Made by a program: the position numbers and the translations under genes. A stretch of 64,000 nucleotides of DNA from Dyadobacter sp. CY356 (lineage in GTDB: Bacteria > Bacteroidota > Bacteroidia > Cytophagales > Spirosomataceae). Positions 18,406-27,296 of this stretch are shown here, one piece after another. The notes under the pieces were generated by a model. It did not search any database, had not been told where the DNA came from, and saw nothing but the letters and a program-made list of their open reading frames with translations. How positions within the stretch are numbered: position 1 is the stretch's first letter; the number at the start of each line of letters is the position of its first letter. The stretch is from NCBI RefSeq assembly GCF_021440195.1, contig NZ_JAJTSZ010000002.1, forward strand, positions 930,001-994,000. The letters are read 5' to 3'.

Positions 18406-19980
18406 TTAATGTACGGACGATGGGTCAATTTTTGTTTTTCCCGGTCTTGTTATCAAAACAAACGGAACGCAGAATAAAAAGAGACAACCCAGAAAAAGAA
18501 ATACGTCCATGTAAGATAATACAGTGGCTTGTTTGTAAACACTATATTCAAGCACCTGATACCCACTTTTCAAAGCGACATCTGAGGGCATGCCTTTGCC
18601 CATAAAATTCCTTTGTAAGCCTTCAATGCGTTGCTGCACAACAGGATTATTAATATCCAACCGACTTACCAGGTCGCTGCGGTGCTGCATATTTTGTCTG
18701 GCAATGTAGGTGGTGATAACCGCTACCCCGAAAGAGCCGCCAAGCTGGCGCATCATACCCGTGAATGCAGCGCCTTCACCAATTTCACGACCTTTCAATG
18801 TTGATAATGCCAATGTTGAAATCGGCACGAAAAGGAAACCCAAACCTGCACCTCTGACGATCAGCATCCAGAAAAACGCATCTTTGCCGGTGTCAGGAGT
18901 AAGAATAGTATACCCCCAGAAACTGTATATAAAAAACACAACCATTCCACCAGCTACCAGATATTGCTGTTTCACCCCGCGCTGGATCAGTTGCCCGACA
19001 ATAGGCATACAAAATGCCGTTACCAGTGCTGCGGGCACCATCAACATACCTGATTGGGTAGCAGTCCATCCAAGCGTTGCCTGTGTGTAAAGGGGAATAA
19101 TAAATGTTGAACCATACAGACCGAATCCTAGTACAAAGGAAAGAATGGTCCCGACCATCAGATTGCCGTTTTTAAGAACCCGTAGCGCAACAATTGGATT
19201 TTTATAAGTAAGCTCCCGCCAGATAAAGAAAAAGAATCCAAGGACTGCAAGTACTGAACAAATGATAATGATCTCATCGTTAAACCAGTCTTCTTCCTGT
19301 CCTTTTTCCAATACATATTGTAAAGATCCAACGGCAAGAGCAAGCAGACCAATTCCCCACCAGTCAATTTCATTGGCTGATTTTTTCTCTGAATATTTAG
19401 GACTGCGGATAAACTGCATTGTCAAAAGTGCAGCAATGATACCCAACGGAATATTGATATAAAAAATGTAAGGCCAGCTATAATTATCCACGATATATCC
19501 ACCCAGCGGAGGACCCAAAGTAGGACCAACAATAACCCCTAAACCATAGATAGCCTGCGCCATTCCACGTTTTTCAGGAGGATAACTTTCAGTAATCAGC
19601 GTTTGGGCCGTAACCAGTAACGCACCACCACCAAAACCCTGGATTAAACGGAAAAATACAAGTTCCCAGATATTGTCTGAGTTACCGCAACAGAAAGATG
19701 CCACGGTAAAAATGATGATGGAAGCGGCGAAATAATTTCTCCGTCCAAATTGCTGGGAAAGCCAGCTTGTCATCGGTACAATGATCACGTTACCAATGGC
19801 GTAAGCCGTAATAACCCAGCTTACTTCGGAAAGTGTTCCACCCAGATTCCCCCGCATATCATTCAAAGCCACGTTCACGATCGTCGTATCGACGATTTCA
19901 AGAAGCGCGCACATTACGGCTGTGATTGTAATAATAACCCGTCGAAAGCCGTACTCTACCAGGGATGGTTGTAATTCCAT
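18406..19980 (-). CDS. emrB: DHA2-family MFS multidrug efflux permease (EmrB/QacA type)
   Basis: The 524-aa protein has the roughly 14 hydrophobic helices of the DHA2 drug:H+ antiporters. Family motifs are VDTTIVNVALNDM in helix 1, the motif-A-like GQFGRR-type loop (LSQQFGRRNYF), and FGGGALLVTAQTLITESYP followed by PEKRG. It would work with the adjacent HlyD-type adaptor and TolC-type channel as a tripartite pump exporting hydrophobic drugs across both membranes. It is last in the TetR-controlled operon, 74 nt after the adaptor gene, with an 11-bp hairpin in that gap. The substrate cannot be inferred. Confidence 0.92.
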   Translation of the reverse strand: MELQPSLVEYGFRRVIITITAVMCALLEIVDTTIVNVALNDMRGNLGGTLSEVSWVITAYAIGNVIIVPMTSWLSQQFGRRNYFAASIIIFTVASFCCGNSDNIWELVFFRLIQGFGGGALLVTAQTLITESYPPEKRGMAQAIYGLGVIVGPTLGPPLGGYIVDNYSWPYIFYINIPLGIIAALLTMQFIRSPKYSEKKSANEIDWWGIGLLALAVGSLQYVLEKGQEEDWFNDEIIIICSVLAVLGFFFFIWRELTYKNPIVALRVLKNGNLMVGTILSFVLGFGLYGSTFIIPLYTQATLGWTATQSGMLMVPAALVTAFCMPIVGQLIQRGVKQQYLVAGGMVVFFIYSFWGYTILTPDTGKDAFFWMLIVRGAGLGFLFVPISTLALSTLKGREIGEGAAFTGMMRQLGGSFGVAVITTYIARQNMQHRSDLVSRLDINNPVVQQRIEGLQRNFMGKGMPSDVALKSGYQVLEYSVYKQATVLSYMDVFLFLGCLFLFCVPFVLITRPGKTKIDPSSVH

Positions 19981-20013
19981 ATGCTTATTATTTTATTGAT
20001 GAGAAGATGATCA

Positions 20014-20038
20014 GGTGAGTTTGCCGGGCAAACTCACC
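20014..20038 (-). repeat. Intercistronic perfect hairpin between adaptor and permease genes
   Basis: GGTGAGTTTGC (20014-20024) and GCAAACTCACC (20028-20038) form a perfect 11-bp inverted repeat with a 3-nt loop, between the HlyD-type and EmrB-type genes. There is no T run after it on the minus strand, so it is better read as an mRNA-processing or attenuation element than as a full terminator. Confidence 0.55.
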
Positions 20039-20054
20039 ATTTAATTCTTTCATC

Positions 20055-21167
20055 TTAATCCAGCTCAACATCTACAAACACATTCATTCCCGGGCGCAGA
20101 CGTTGAATAAATTCATCTTTGCTTTCTTTAAATTCGATACGGATTGGCAAACGCTGAACAACTTTTACGAAGTTTCCACTTGCATTATCCGGAGGTAAAA
20201 GTGCAAACCGCGCTCCCGTTGCAGGAGAGAATGACGCCACTTTTGCTTCGAACACATGGTCAGGATATGCATCAATGTGAATTTTCACATTTTGCCCAAG
20301 TTTCATTTTGGTAAGCTGTGTTTCTTTAAAGTTGGCAACAACCCATGGCTGAGAATTTGCGATGATACTGAAAAGAGATTGTCCAGCCTGTAAATATTGT
20401 CCCAATTGCGCATTCACTTTTGAAACGTGTCCGTCAGTTGGTGCTGTAATAATTGTATATGACAAGTTCAGTTTTGCATTGTCTATATCAGCCTGACGTG
20501 CTTTGATGGTTGCATTCACAACGCCAGTCTGACGAGAAGTTGCCGCTGTTTGAGAAGTCGCTGCTTTTGCCTGGCGTTGTGCCGCATTTTTCTGTGATAT
20601 CAAAACCTGCAACTGACGCTCCGCAGTTTGTTTTGTAGCCAAAGCCTGTTCGTATTCCTGCTGTGTAATGGAGTGATCTTTGATCAGATTTTCATATCTG
20701 GCAAAATCCTGATTTGCTCTCCATACACTTACTTTTGCCTGTTCAATCTGCGCTTCTGCAACTTCTACATTCGCAACGTAAGTACTGCCCGAAGCAATCG
20801 ATGCGGATGTTGTAGCATTGGCAACAACCAGATTTCCCTGAGAAGCATATAGATTTGCTTCTGCCTGTTCCAGTTTAATTTGCTGATCACGATTGTCAAG
20901 TACGATCAGCGTATCGCCTTTGTGGACCAGCTGATTATCTTTTACTCTGATTTCTGTAATATAACCTGAAATACGTGGAATTACCGGACTGATATCCGCA
21001 TCAATCTGCGCATCGTCAGTTTCTTCGTGGTGTAATCCGTGGTTGTATTTTGTATAACCCCAGGTTCCACCCACGATTACAAGAACTGCCAGGATGATAG
21101 GGAAAGTGTAACTTTTCTTTTTAGGTGCTGGTTCGTTTGCAACACCTGTTGTTTGATTAGTCTCCAT
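20055..21167 (-). CDS. emrA: HlyD/EmrA-family periplasmic adaptor
   Basis: The 370-aa protein has a single N-terminal membrane helix (about residues 20-38, FPIILAVLVIVGGTWGYTKY). It is followed by a biotinyl-lipoyl-like half (ISPVIPRISGYITEIRVKDN with HKGDTLIVLD), a long Ala/Gln-rich coiled-coil hairpin (about 75-215) and the second half-motif with ITAPTDGHVSKVNAQLG, then a beta-barrel domain. This is the EmrA type that links an MFS permease to an outer-membrane channel. It sits between the TolC-type and EmrB-type genes in the same operon. Confidence 0.9.
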   Translation of the reverse strand: METNQTTGVANEPAPKKKSYTFPIILAVLVIVGGTWGYTKYNHGLHHEETDDAQIDADISPVIPRISGYITEIRVKDNQLVHKGDTLIVLDNRDQQIKLEQAEANLYASQGNLVVANATTSASIASGSTYVANVEVAEAQIEQAKVSVWRANQDFARYENLIKDHSITQQEYEQALATKQTAERQLQVLISQKNAAQRQAKAATSQTAATSRQTGVVNATIKARQADIDNAKLNLSYTIITAPTDGHVSKVNAQLGQYLQAGQSLFSIIANSQPWVVANFKETQLTKMKLGQNVKIHIDAYPDHVFEAKVASFSPATGARFALLPPDNASGNFVKVVQRLPIRIEFKESKDEFIQRLRPGMNVFVDVELD

Positions 21168-21236
21168 AATCTTTGGAATAATATAATGTTAGAAAGTGCG
21201 ATGGAGCTGGCAAGATCCGCCGCTGTTGAAATTTGG

Positions 21237-22562
21237 TTAGTTAATAACTCCGGCTGTTTGTTCAAGCTTTTTATAAGCCACGACCGCATCAGCTTTTGCA
21301 GCAGCATAGTTAATTTTAGACTGAACCTGAGCCACATCGGCATCCAGTAATTCAGTTGTCGTTACCAGACTGTTGTCATATTTATTTTTGGTGATCCTGT
21401 AATTTTCGTTGGCTTGCTCCACCGCTTTTTCATAAACCTCGATCTTCTTTTTGCTTAACACATAATTGTAGTAGGCAGTGTTAATGTCCAGATGCACACG
21501 GTCAAGTAAAATTTCTTCATTGGTTTTTAGCTGGTAAAGTCTCGTTTTGGCTTCGTCAATTTTCGAACCTGTTTTCCAAAGTGAAGCCAGGTTATAGCTA
21601 ACACCAATTCCTGCGTTGAATGCATTGGGAACCGTTACAAATCCCGGAATATTCAAAGCAACATATCCGCCTGTTAACGCCACGCTGGGGTATAGATCAG
21701 CCTTAGCTACATGAATGTCAGATCCGGCAGCCTTTTGGCGCATGGCAATGGCGGCCATATCCTTCCGGTGCGTAATCGCCGTTTGTTCCCAATCCATTGC
21801 ATTTCCGGCGTCTTTCAATACTTCAAAACTTGCAGAATCTGCTGCGAGCTGGGTATCCTCAGGCAGACCTAAAATCAGGTTCATATTGATGGTTGTGATT
21901 TTAAGATCATTTTCAGCGTCCATCAAGGTCAACTGCACATTGGATTCCTGCAAGGTTGCTTTCAATAAATCATTACGCGCTATGATGCCGTTTTTCTCAC
22001 GGTTTGTGAATTCGGTCACGCGTTCATGTTCTCTCACAAGGTTTTCTGCAACCAAATCAACCGATCTTTTTGCTTTATACAAATTACTGTAGGCCAGAAT
22101 CGCATTCTGGATCACTGCCTGACGATCCGTTTCGGCATCCAGTCTCGAAGCTTCCTGTAAATATTTCGCAGATTCAAGACTGTACTTGTACCGGAAACCT
22201 GAGAAAAGAGGTACCGAAGCACTCGCCATCCCATACGCTACCGAATTAACATGAAGTGAACTTGCTCCGCCGCTGGTGGTATCACTGGATGAAGATTTCA
22301 GATTAATGTTCGGTGTATTTAATCTCAGATAAGATGCCGAAACACTAAAACTCGGCAACTGGTTGTCTTTGATCTGACGGATGTTCAGTCCAGCCAAATC
22401 TACATTTGACTGACTTATTTTCAATTGTTTGCTATTTTTCAGACTAAGCTCTACGGCTTCTTCCAGGGTAATATTCCGGATTGTCTGCCCGAAGGAATGA
22501 GAGGCGATCAGGATCAAACCGACTGCCACAAAAGCCATTCTTCTACTACTCGATGGTCTCAT
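21237..22562 (-). CDS. TolC-family outer-membrane efflux protein
   Basis: The 441-aa protein has a signal peptide ending near SHSFGQ (residue 26) and the duplicated helical/barrel pattern of TolC proteins: ITLEEAVELSLKNSKQLKIS at the mature N-terminus, VPLFSGFRYKYSLESAK as a strand/helix junction, and the second repeat beginning with HRKDMAAIAMRQKAAGSDI. It forms the exit duct for the HlyD/EmrB pair encoded downstream. The gene overlaps the 3' end of the TetR gene by 17 nt; an in-frame ATG at 22538 would remove the overlap. Confidence 0.9.
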   Translation of the reverse strand: MRPSSSRRMAFVAVGLILIASHSFGQTIRNITLEEAVELSLKNSKQLKISQSNVDLAGLNIRQIKDNQLPSFSVSASYLRLNTPNINLKSSSSDTTSGGASSLHVNSVAYGMASASVPLFSGFRYKYSLESAKYLQEASRLDAETDRQAVIQNAILAYSNLYKAKRSVDLVAENLVREHERVTEFTNREKNGIIARNDLLKATLQESNVQLTLMDAENDLKITTINMNLILGLPEDTQLAADSASFEVLKDAGNAMDWEQTAITHRKDMAAIAMRQKAAGSDIHVAKADLYPSVALTGGYVALNIPGFVTVPNAFNAGIGVSYNLASLWKTGSKIDEAKTRLYQLKTNEEILLDRVHLDINTAYYNYVLSKKKIEVYEKAVEQANENYRITKNKYDNSLVTTTELLDADVAQVQSKINYAAAKADAVVAYKKLEQTAGVIN

Positions 22563-23187
22563 ATGCTACTGTTGCTTTAAAGATACTTTTTAAGTGTTTG
22601 CTCAATTTTTGTTTTAGGGATTTATCAAATTCATCCTGTCCCAGGGATTCAAGACTGTTTATTCTACGGTAAAAAGATTGTGTGGTAATGGCATGATTTA
22701 CAGTTCCATAAAGCGTTGCTGAAAGTAAGGTCGCATCGATACTTTCTTTGAAATGACCTTTTTCCTGCCCCTCACGAAGAATACTGTTGATACCCTGCCA
22801 GTTTTTTAGCTTTAATTCATATATCAAATCTGAAATTACCTGCGTACGTTCCTCACCTGAAAGCTGCTCACGCAACATGATATTATGGAAGCACTTATTT
22901 CCCAAAAGCCTGTCGATTACACCATCAATCAATATATAAATCTTTTGAAGTGGTGAGAGATCTTCATTGGATACAATGTTATCCAATCTTTCCGCTGATT
23001 CGTTAAACCGCACTTCAAAAAGCGCCTCGATCAATTTCTCTTTCGAACCAAAGTAATATGAGATCATCGAAACATTGATATCTGCCTCATGCGCGATATC
23101 ACGGATCGAAGTTCCTGAAAAGCCCTTACCCGCAAAAAGCCTCTCCGCTACCTGAATAATCTGTAATTGTTTTGCGTTGTATTCCAT
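22546..23187 (-). CDS. TetR/AcrR-family regulator of the efflux operon
   Basis: The protein has 213 aa. The N-terminal helix-turn-helix is clear (GFSGTSIRDIAHEADINVSM followed by ISYYFGSKEKLIEALFE), and the rest is the helical ligand-binding domain. It is the first gene of the TolC-HlyD-EmrB operon, so it most likely represses the set and itself and is released by a pump substrate. Two identical 10-bp palindromes overlap its own promoter. Overlap with the TolC gene suggests coupled translation. Confidence 0.92.
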   Translation of the reverse strand: MEYNAKQLQIIQVAERLFAGKGFSGTSIRDIAHEADINVSMISYYFGSKEKLIEALFEVRFNESAERLDNIVSNEDLSPLQKIYILIDGVIDRLLGNKCFHNIMLREQLSGEERTQVISDLIYELKLKNWQGINSILREGQEKGHFKESIDATLLSATLYGTVNHAITTQSFYRRINSLESLGQDEFDKSLKQKLSKHLKSIFKATVAYETIE

Positions 23188-23245
23188 TTCATTTGATCCT
23201 CAGCATATTAGTGATTATTTGTTCATTGCTCTGCTGATTGATGTA

Positions 23246-23277
23246 CAAATGTAATATAAGAAAAATCACAAATCAAA
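23246..23277 (-). promoter_or_regulatory. Promoter of the TetR-TolC-HlyD-EmrB operon
   Basis: On the minus strand TACATTTG (23246-23253) is a perfect TAnnTTTG -7 box and TTTG (23274-23277) is the -33 element, with a 20-nt spacer. This is the best promoter in the window and lies 59 nt before the TetR start. Confidence 0.75.
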
Positions 23278-23312
23278 CGTTTGTTTGATTTATCTAAACA
23301 AACGTTTGATTT
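23270..23312. promoter_or_regulatory. Palindromic operator for the TetR-family regulator
   Basis: A perfect 17-bp inverted repeat (23270-23286 and 23296-23312, 9-nt spacer) contains two copies of the palindrome CAAACGTTTG at 23274-23283 and 23299-23308, 25 bp apart. The first copy covers the -33 box, so binding would block transcription. The rest of the 23313-23598 spacer shows nothing recognisable. Confidence 0.75.
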
Positions 23313-23598
23313 ATTCAAGCATTCATAGGATAAGTACCATTAAAATTAGATTAAACCGGAAATAGGATTATATCGGGCCAAAACCAGCAGCGTTGATTTA
23401 AGCTTTTTCACTTTTGCTGATGCGCTGTTATAAAAACTGAGCCACCATTTTTGTAACAATGTCAGGCATGGCACAACGAAATTGCAGATCATAACCTTTG
23501 CTATGTCCCGGATTTCCCGAAAAAGATATCCTGATCATTATGAAATGGATTCTTACTATTTCGAAAGAAAAGCTTTTAAATCAATAACTATATAAAGG

Positions 23599-24195
23599 TC
23601 ATTTAACCCTGTTTGGATTTTCACTTACAAAGGCACCCCAACCGCCTTTTTTGGATTTTTTACTACCCGAAGACGAAGCCGCCGCAGCTGGCGAATTCGC
23701 ATGATAATGATGGCAAATGGCAATGGCGATTCCATCCGTAGCATCCATAAATTCTTTGCTGAGTTCCATTTTCAGGATTTTTTCAAGCATATAGGCGACC
23801 TGTTCTTTCGAAGCAGCACCACTCCCGGTCACAGACTGTTTTACTTTTTTAGGGGAATATTCAACGATCGGTATATCTCTGGACAAGGCTGCTGCCATCG
23901 CAACGCCCTGGGCACGACCCAGTTTAAGCATCGATTGGGGGTTTTTTCCGTAAAAAGGATCTTCAATGGCCATCTCATCAGGTAGGTAATCGTCGATCAA
24001 TTGTGAGATGCGTTCAAAGATTTTCTTCAACTTCAACTCATGGGTAGTATATTTGCTGAGATGAATCACACCATATTGAACCAACGTAATCTCTTGCCCC
24101 TTTACCGAAATAACCCCGTAACCCATAACCTGTGTTCCGGGATCAACTCCAATAATCACCTTTTCGGTAGCGTCGGCCTGCTGCATTTTTATCAT
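23599..24195 (-). CDS. ruvC: Crossover junction endodeoxyribonuclease RuvC
   Basis: The 198-aa Holliday-junction resolvase shows the four acidic catalytic positions: Asp in IIGVDPGTQVMGYGV, Glu in MAIEDPFYGKNPQSMLKLGR and two Asp in FMDATDGIAIAICHHY. The C-terminal Ala/Ser/Lys-rich tail (from about residue 168) is an extension found in Bacteroidota. The start could be 24195 or the ATG at 24186 (MQQADATEK); with 24195 its start codon overlaps that of the divergent flippase-like gene by two bases. No ruvA or ruvB is next to it. Confidence 0.93.
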   Translation of the reverse strand: MIKMQQADATEKVIIGVDPGTQVMGYGVISVKGQEITLVQYGVIHLSKYTTHELKLKKIFERISQLIDDYLPDEMAIEDPFYGKNPQSMLKLGRAQGVAMAAALSRDIPIVEYSPKKVKQSVTGSGAASKEQVAYMLEKILKMELSKEFMDATDGIAIAICHHYHANSPAAAASSSGSKKSKKGGWGAFVSENPNRVK

Positions 24196-25195
24196 GGTGC
24201 AAGATAAGCAACTCTCTTCTCCAAAAGAAAAAACAACCTGGCGAAAGCTATTCTGGGTGGCAAAACTTGTAGTGACCCTATTGATCGTCAGCTACATCTA
24301 TCACACTTTTGAAAATGAACAAAAAGGGATCCGGGATGTAGGTCTGGTTTATAAAACAATCTTCGTCCAAAAACATATTTTAATTATTTCCTTCATATTG
24401 ATATTGGTACCCGTGAACTGGGCTCTGGAAAGTTTAAAATGGCAGCGGCTGGCGAGAAAAGCCGTGCCGGTAACCTTTTGGGACGCATTTCGGGGAACAT
24501 TAACCGGATTGGCTATAGGTGTAGCAGCACCAGCTCAGCTAGGCGATACGATCGGACGCGTGGCCTCCCTCCGCTCCCACGACAGGTTAAAAGCTATTGG
24601 CGCAGCGCTGGTTTCTAATGGTATTCAGTTTTATGTATCCATCATCGGCGGTGGCTTGGGTTTGCTTTGGGTCGGCGAAAAGCTCGGGCTTGACCCTCTT
24701 GCAAGATCTGTATTAAACGGACTTCTCATTGTATTGATATTACTTGCGATAATCATCATAATATATCGCCAAAAATTGACGACGTGGAAAACGAAGACCG
24801 TTTTTCTATCTAAAATGCTATCCTATTTTCAGATTATCGGCCAATACACCGCAGCAGACCTGATGGTGGCGACAACATACGGCTCGCTCCGTTATCTTGT
24901 TTTTTTATCTCAGTTTGTGCTGGTTTTGTCCCTCTTTGATTTCGGTTTAAACTATGCAAATCTATCTGCATGCGCGGCACTTATTTTTTTGGCTAAAACA
25001 CTTATCCCGGCTGTGAACGTGTTAGGAGATCTTGGACTGCGCGAGTTCACAGCACTTTTTGTTTTTAAACAATACAATTTACCCACTGAACAGATCATTG
25101 CGGCCACATTTCTGGTATGGATCATTAACGTTCTGGGCCCGATACTCATTGGAATTTTCCTACTTTGGAAGTACAAATGGAAAGGTTTGAAATAA
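24194..25195 (+). CDS. Flippase-like / lysylphosphatidylglycerol-synthase TM-domain protein (UPF0104)
   Basis: The 333-aa integral membrane protein has about eight helices and the UPF0104 pattern, including the N-terminal NWALESLKWQRLARK, GVAAPAQLGDTIGRVASL and ALIFLAKTLIPAVNVLGDLG. Such proteins are the flippase half of MprF or stand-alone proteins linked to lipid or glycolipid transport. The gene is followed after 38 nt by a glycosyltransferase, which supports a role in moving or making a glycolipid. Its start is exactly divergent from ruvC with no intergenic DNA, so its promoter must lie inside ruvC. Confidence 0.85.
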   Translation: MVQDKQLSSPKEKTTWRKLFWVAKLVVTLLIVSYIYHTFENEQKGIRDVGLVYKTIFVQKHILIISFILILVPVNWALESLKWQRLARKAVPVTFWDAFRGTLTGLAIGVAAPAQLGDTIGRVASLRSHDRLKAIGAALVSNGIQFYVSIIGGGLGLLWVGEKLGLDPLARSVLNGLLIVLILLAIIIIIYRQKLTTWKTKTVFLSKMLSYFQIIGQYTAADLMVATTYGSLRYLVFLSQFVLVLSLFDFGLNYANLSACAALIFLAKTLIPAVNVLGDLGLREFTALFVFKQYNLPTEQIIAATFLVWIINVLGPILIGIFLLWKYKWKGLK

Positions 25196-25233
25196 GCTTC
25201 AGGAATTTCCTTCTTATAGTAAATTGACACAAA

Positions 25234-26385
25234 ATGACTGAACAGTATATAACTCCGTGGCTGGTGCCAATTTTATGGATATTAATTTCAAGCTACGGTA
25301 TATTCACCATCCTGTTATATGTTCTCTGGAAATTTATTCCAGCCATTAATAAAAAACAAAGTAGCACATCCAATTTTCTCTCTGTCATAATCCCTGTGCG
25401 CAACGAGCAGGACAATATTGAAAATCTTTTAAACGATCTTGAAAAGCAAAGTTTTCCATACGAACGCTTTGAAGTATTGGTAGTGGATGACAGCTCAACG
25501 GATCAGACTGCGGCCATTGTTAAGAAACTAAGTTTACATTCGTCCTGTAACATTTCTTTAATTTCTCTTCCCAATATTCCTACTACGTCGCCAAAAAAAC
25601 GGGCAATAGAAACAGCCATCATCCAGGCAAAAGGAAACATAATCGTGACCACAGACGGCGACTGCCGGGTAAGATCCGGATGGCTTCAGGCCATATCCGA
25701 CTGCCAGATGTCATCCAAAGCAAAATTGATCAGTGGCCCGGTTACGTTTTTCAAAGAATCTTCATTCACAGATTATTTGCAGACGGTGGAGTTTTCGAGC
25801 CTTATCGGAAGCGGCGCAAGTGCAATAGCCGCGGGATTTCCGTCACTTTGCAACGGAGCAAATCTGGCTTATGAAAAAAGTGCCTTTTTTGCCGTTGATG
25901 GTTATGATGGTGTGAGACATATTGCTTCGGGTGATGACGAATTTTTAATGCATAAAATTGCCGCGAAATATCCGGGGAGTATCAAATTTTTAAAAAATCC
26001 GGAAGCCGTTGTTTCCACCAAAGCGCATACGGAATGGTCGCTGTTTTTCAGGCAAAGAAAACGTTGGGCAAGCAAATGGAAACACTATCAAAGCAAGACA
26101 CCCCTTTTACTTGCACTTTACATTTTTCTATGTAATCTTTCCGTGATTGTTGCTGGTCTGTTATGGTTGTCGGAAAACCTGACCGGAAGAGATTTCGGAA
26201 TTTTACTTCTGATCAAATGCGCCCCGGAATGGTTATTTTTGGGGACAGTTCTACATTTTCTCAAAAAATCTGTGTCTATTTTCTTCATACCGTTTACTCA
26301 AATCTTCTATCCTTTCTATGTATGTTTTTTTGGATTAATTGCACAAAAACCAGAATATGAATGGAAGGGTCGTAAACTCACCTGA
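25234..26385 (+). CDS. Membrane-bound family 2 glycosyltransferase
   Basis: The protein has 383 aa. An N-terminal membrane helix (about 9-32) is followed by the GT-A domain with SVIIPVRNEQDNIENLLNDL, VLVVDDSSTDQT, the DxD-type VTTDGDCRV, GDDEFLMHKIA and FRQRKRWASKWKHY, then C-terminal membrane helices. It is therefore a processive or lipid-directed GT2 with its active site in the cytoplasm. It is likely co-transcribed with the flippase-like gene 38 nt upstream. Acceptor and donor are not deducible. Confidence 0.88.
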   Translation: MTEQYITPWLVPILWILISSYGIFTILLYVLWKFIPAINKKQSSTSNFLSVIIPVRNEQDNIENLLNDLEKQSFPYERFEVLVVDDSSTDQTAAIVKKLSLHSSCNISLISLPNIPTTSPKKRAIETAIIQAKGNIIVTTDGDCRVRSGWLQAISDCQMSSKAKLISGPVTFFKESSFTDYLQTVEFSSLIGSGASAIAAGFPSLCNGANLAYEKSAFFAVDGYDGVRHIASGDDEFLMHKIAAKYPGSIKFLKNPEAVVSTKAHTEWSLFFRQRKRWASKWKHYQSKTPLLLALYIFLCNLSVIVAGLLWLSENLTGRDFGILLLIKCAPEWLFLGTVLHFLKKSVSIFFIPFTQIFYPFYVCFFGLIAQKPEYEWKGRKLT

Positions 26386-26509
26386 TTTCAACTAATAAGC
26401 CGCCTGGTTAATCTATTTAGGCATGGTTTTCGTACATATTCCTGCAAACAGAAACACAATGGGGTCTGGTAACGCCCATTTTCTGACAAACTAACCATCA
26501 TGAAATAAT

Positions 26510-26746
26510 ATGAACAGTCTTTTATCGTTCTCAAAACGTTGCGTGGATGCAGTCCTTTGGTCTCTCGGATTGTCTACGGTTGTGCTTTTTTTGATGTTAG
26601 GTTTCTATATGTGCTGGACAAAACCATTATCCAGAACTACAAATGTTGACCTGGCTGAAAAATCTGTTAAAGGACAGCAAACACAATCAGTACAAAAAGC
26701 AACGCTGCCAGGTTTGGAAAAACGTTCGGTTTACGCAGGCATGTAA
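26510..26746 (+). CDS. Small hypothetical single-pass membrane protein
   Basis: I do not recognise this 78-aa protein. It has one hydrophobic helix (about residues 17-37, LGLSTVVLFLMLGFYMCW) and a basic, Gln/Lys-rich tail. The ATG follows an AT-rich leader; a 6-bp inverted repeat (AATGGG/CCCATT, 26458-26480) lies 30 nt upstream and could belong to the end of the glycosyltransferase transcript. Coding status is likely but unproven. Confidence 0.45.
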   Translation: MNSLLSFSKRCVDAVLWSLGLSTVVLFLMLGFYMCWTKPLSRTTNVDLAEKSVKGQQTQSVQKATLPGLEKRSVYAGM

Positions 26747-26982
26747 CAGTACTTTTTTATGCGCTCTTCGATGTTTAAGACTCCGTGAGTACTGGTAAAA
26801 GTCTTAATCTCAACTCTCCTTTTAATTTTTTTGTGATTAATTTCTGAAAACTCATTGAGTAATCGGGGACTCTCTTATTACCTTTCAAAAGTTCTCTGTC
26901 CGTCAAAATCTGTTTCTCTCCTTTTAATTCAAAAAGATGTAAAAAATCTTTTATGGATATGTAGAATAATAACTATTTGTGC
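26747..26982. other. Intergenic spacer without recognised features
   Basis: This AT-rich spacer between two small genes has no gene, hairpin with T run or repeat that I could support. The promoter of the next gene starts at its right edge. Confidence 0.4.
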
Positions 26983-27013
26983 TTGACATTTAATGATCAA
27001 ATATGTAAGTTTG
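26983..27013 (+). promoter_or_regulatory. Promoter with overlapping 8-bp inverted repeat
   Basis: TTG (26983-26985), a 20-nt spacer and TAAGTTTG (27006-27013) fit the Bacteroidota promoter. The palindromic arms TGATCAAA (26994-27001) and TTTGATCA (27010-27017) enclose the -7 box, so this may be an operator. The predicted transcript would start about 30 nt before the ATG at 27049. Confidence 0.55.
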
Positions 27014-27048
27014 ATCACCTTAAATCACTCATCCTTAACATTATTGTT

Positions 27049-27264
27049 ATGAGAGAGCACAAAAATACTCCACGATCAAACTTTGAGGAGTTTAATCCAG
27101 CCAAATCCGGCAGTAACGGTAAGACATATGTCTGGAAGCCTAAAAATGATATTCGGATAAATGAACTGGCCAGGTGTATAACCTTTGTATCGCATCCTAT
27201 TTGCCATGACTTATCCTTGATCGATCCTGACTGTTTAAGACATTTTGAAATTATTGATCCATGA
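27049..27264 (+). CDS. Hypothetical 71-aa protein
   Basis: No family is recognised. The product is small and soluble (MREHKNTPRSNFEEFNPAK near the start) with three Cys or His-containing segments near the C-terminus (ARCITFVSHPICHDLS, DCLRHFEI). A matching promoter upstream and a clean terminator directly after the stop make it a believable independent gene. The ATG at 27049 is preferred because the alternative at 26977 would lie upstream of the predicted transcription start. Confidence 0.55.
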   Translation: MREHKNTPRSNFEEFNPAKSGSNGKTYVWKPKNDIRINELARCITFVSHPICHDLSLIDPDCLRHFEIIDP

Positions 27265-27271
27265 CGAATAT

Positions 27272-27296
27272 AAAACCGGATTTATCCGGTTTTTTT
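27272..27296 (+). terminator. Rho-independent terminator
   Basis: AAAACCGGA and TCCGGTTTT form a perfect 9-bp stem with a TTTA loop, followed by further T residues, directly after the stop codon of the 71-aa gene. Confidence 0.85.
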
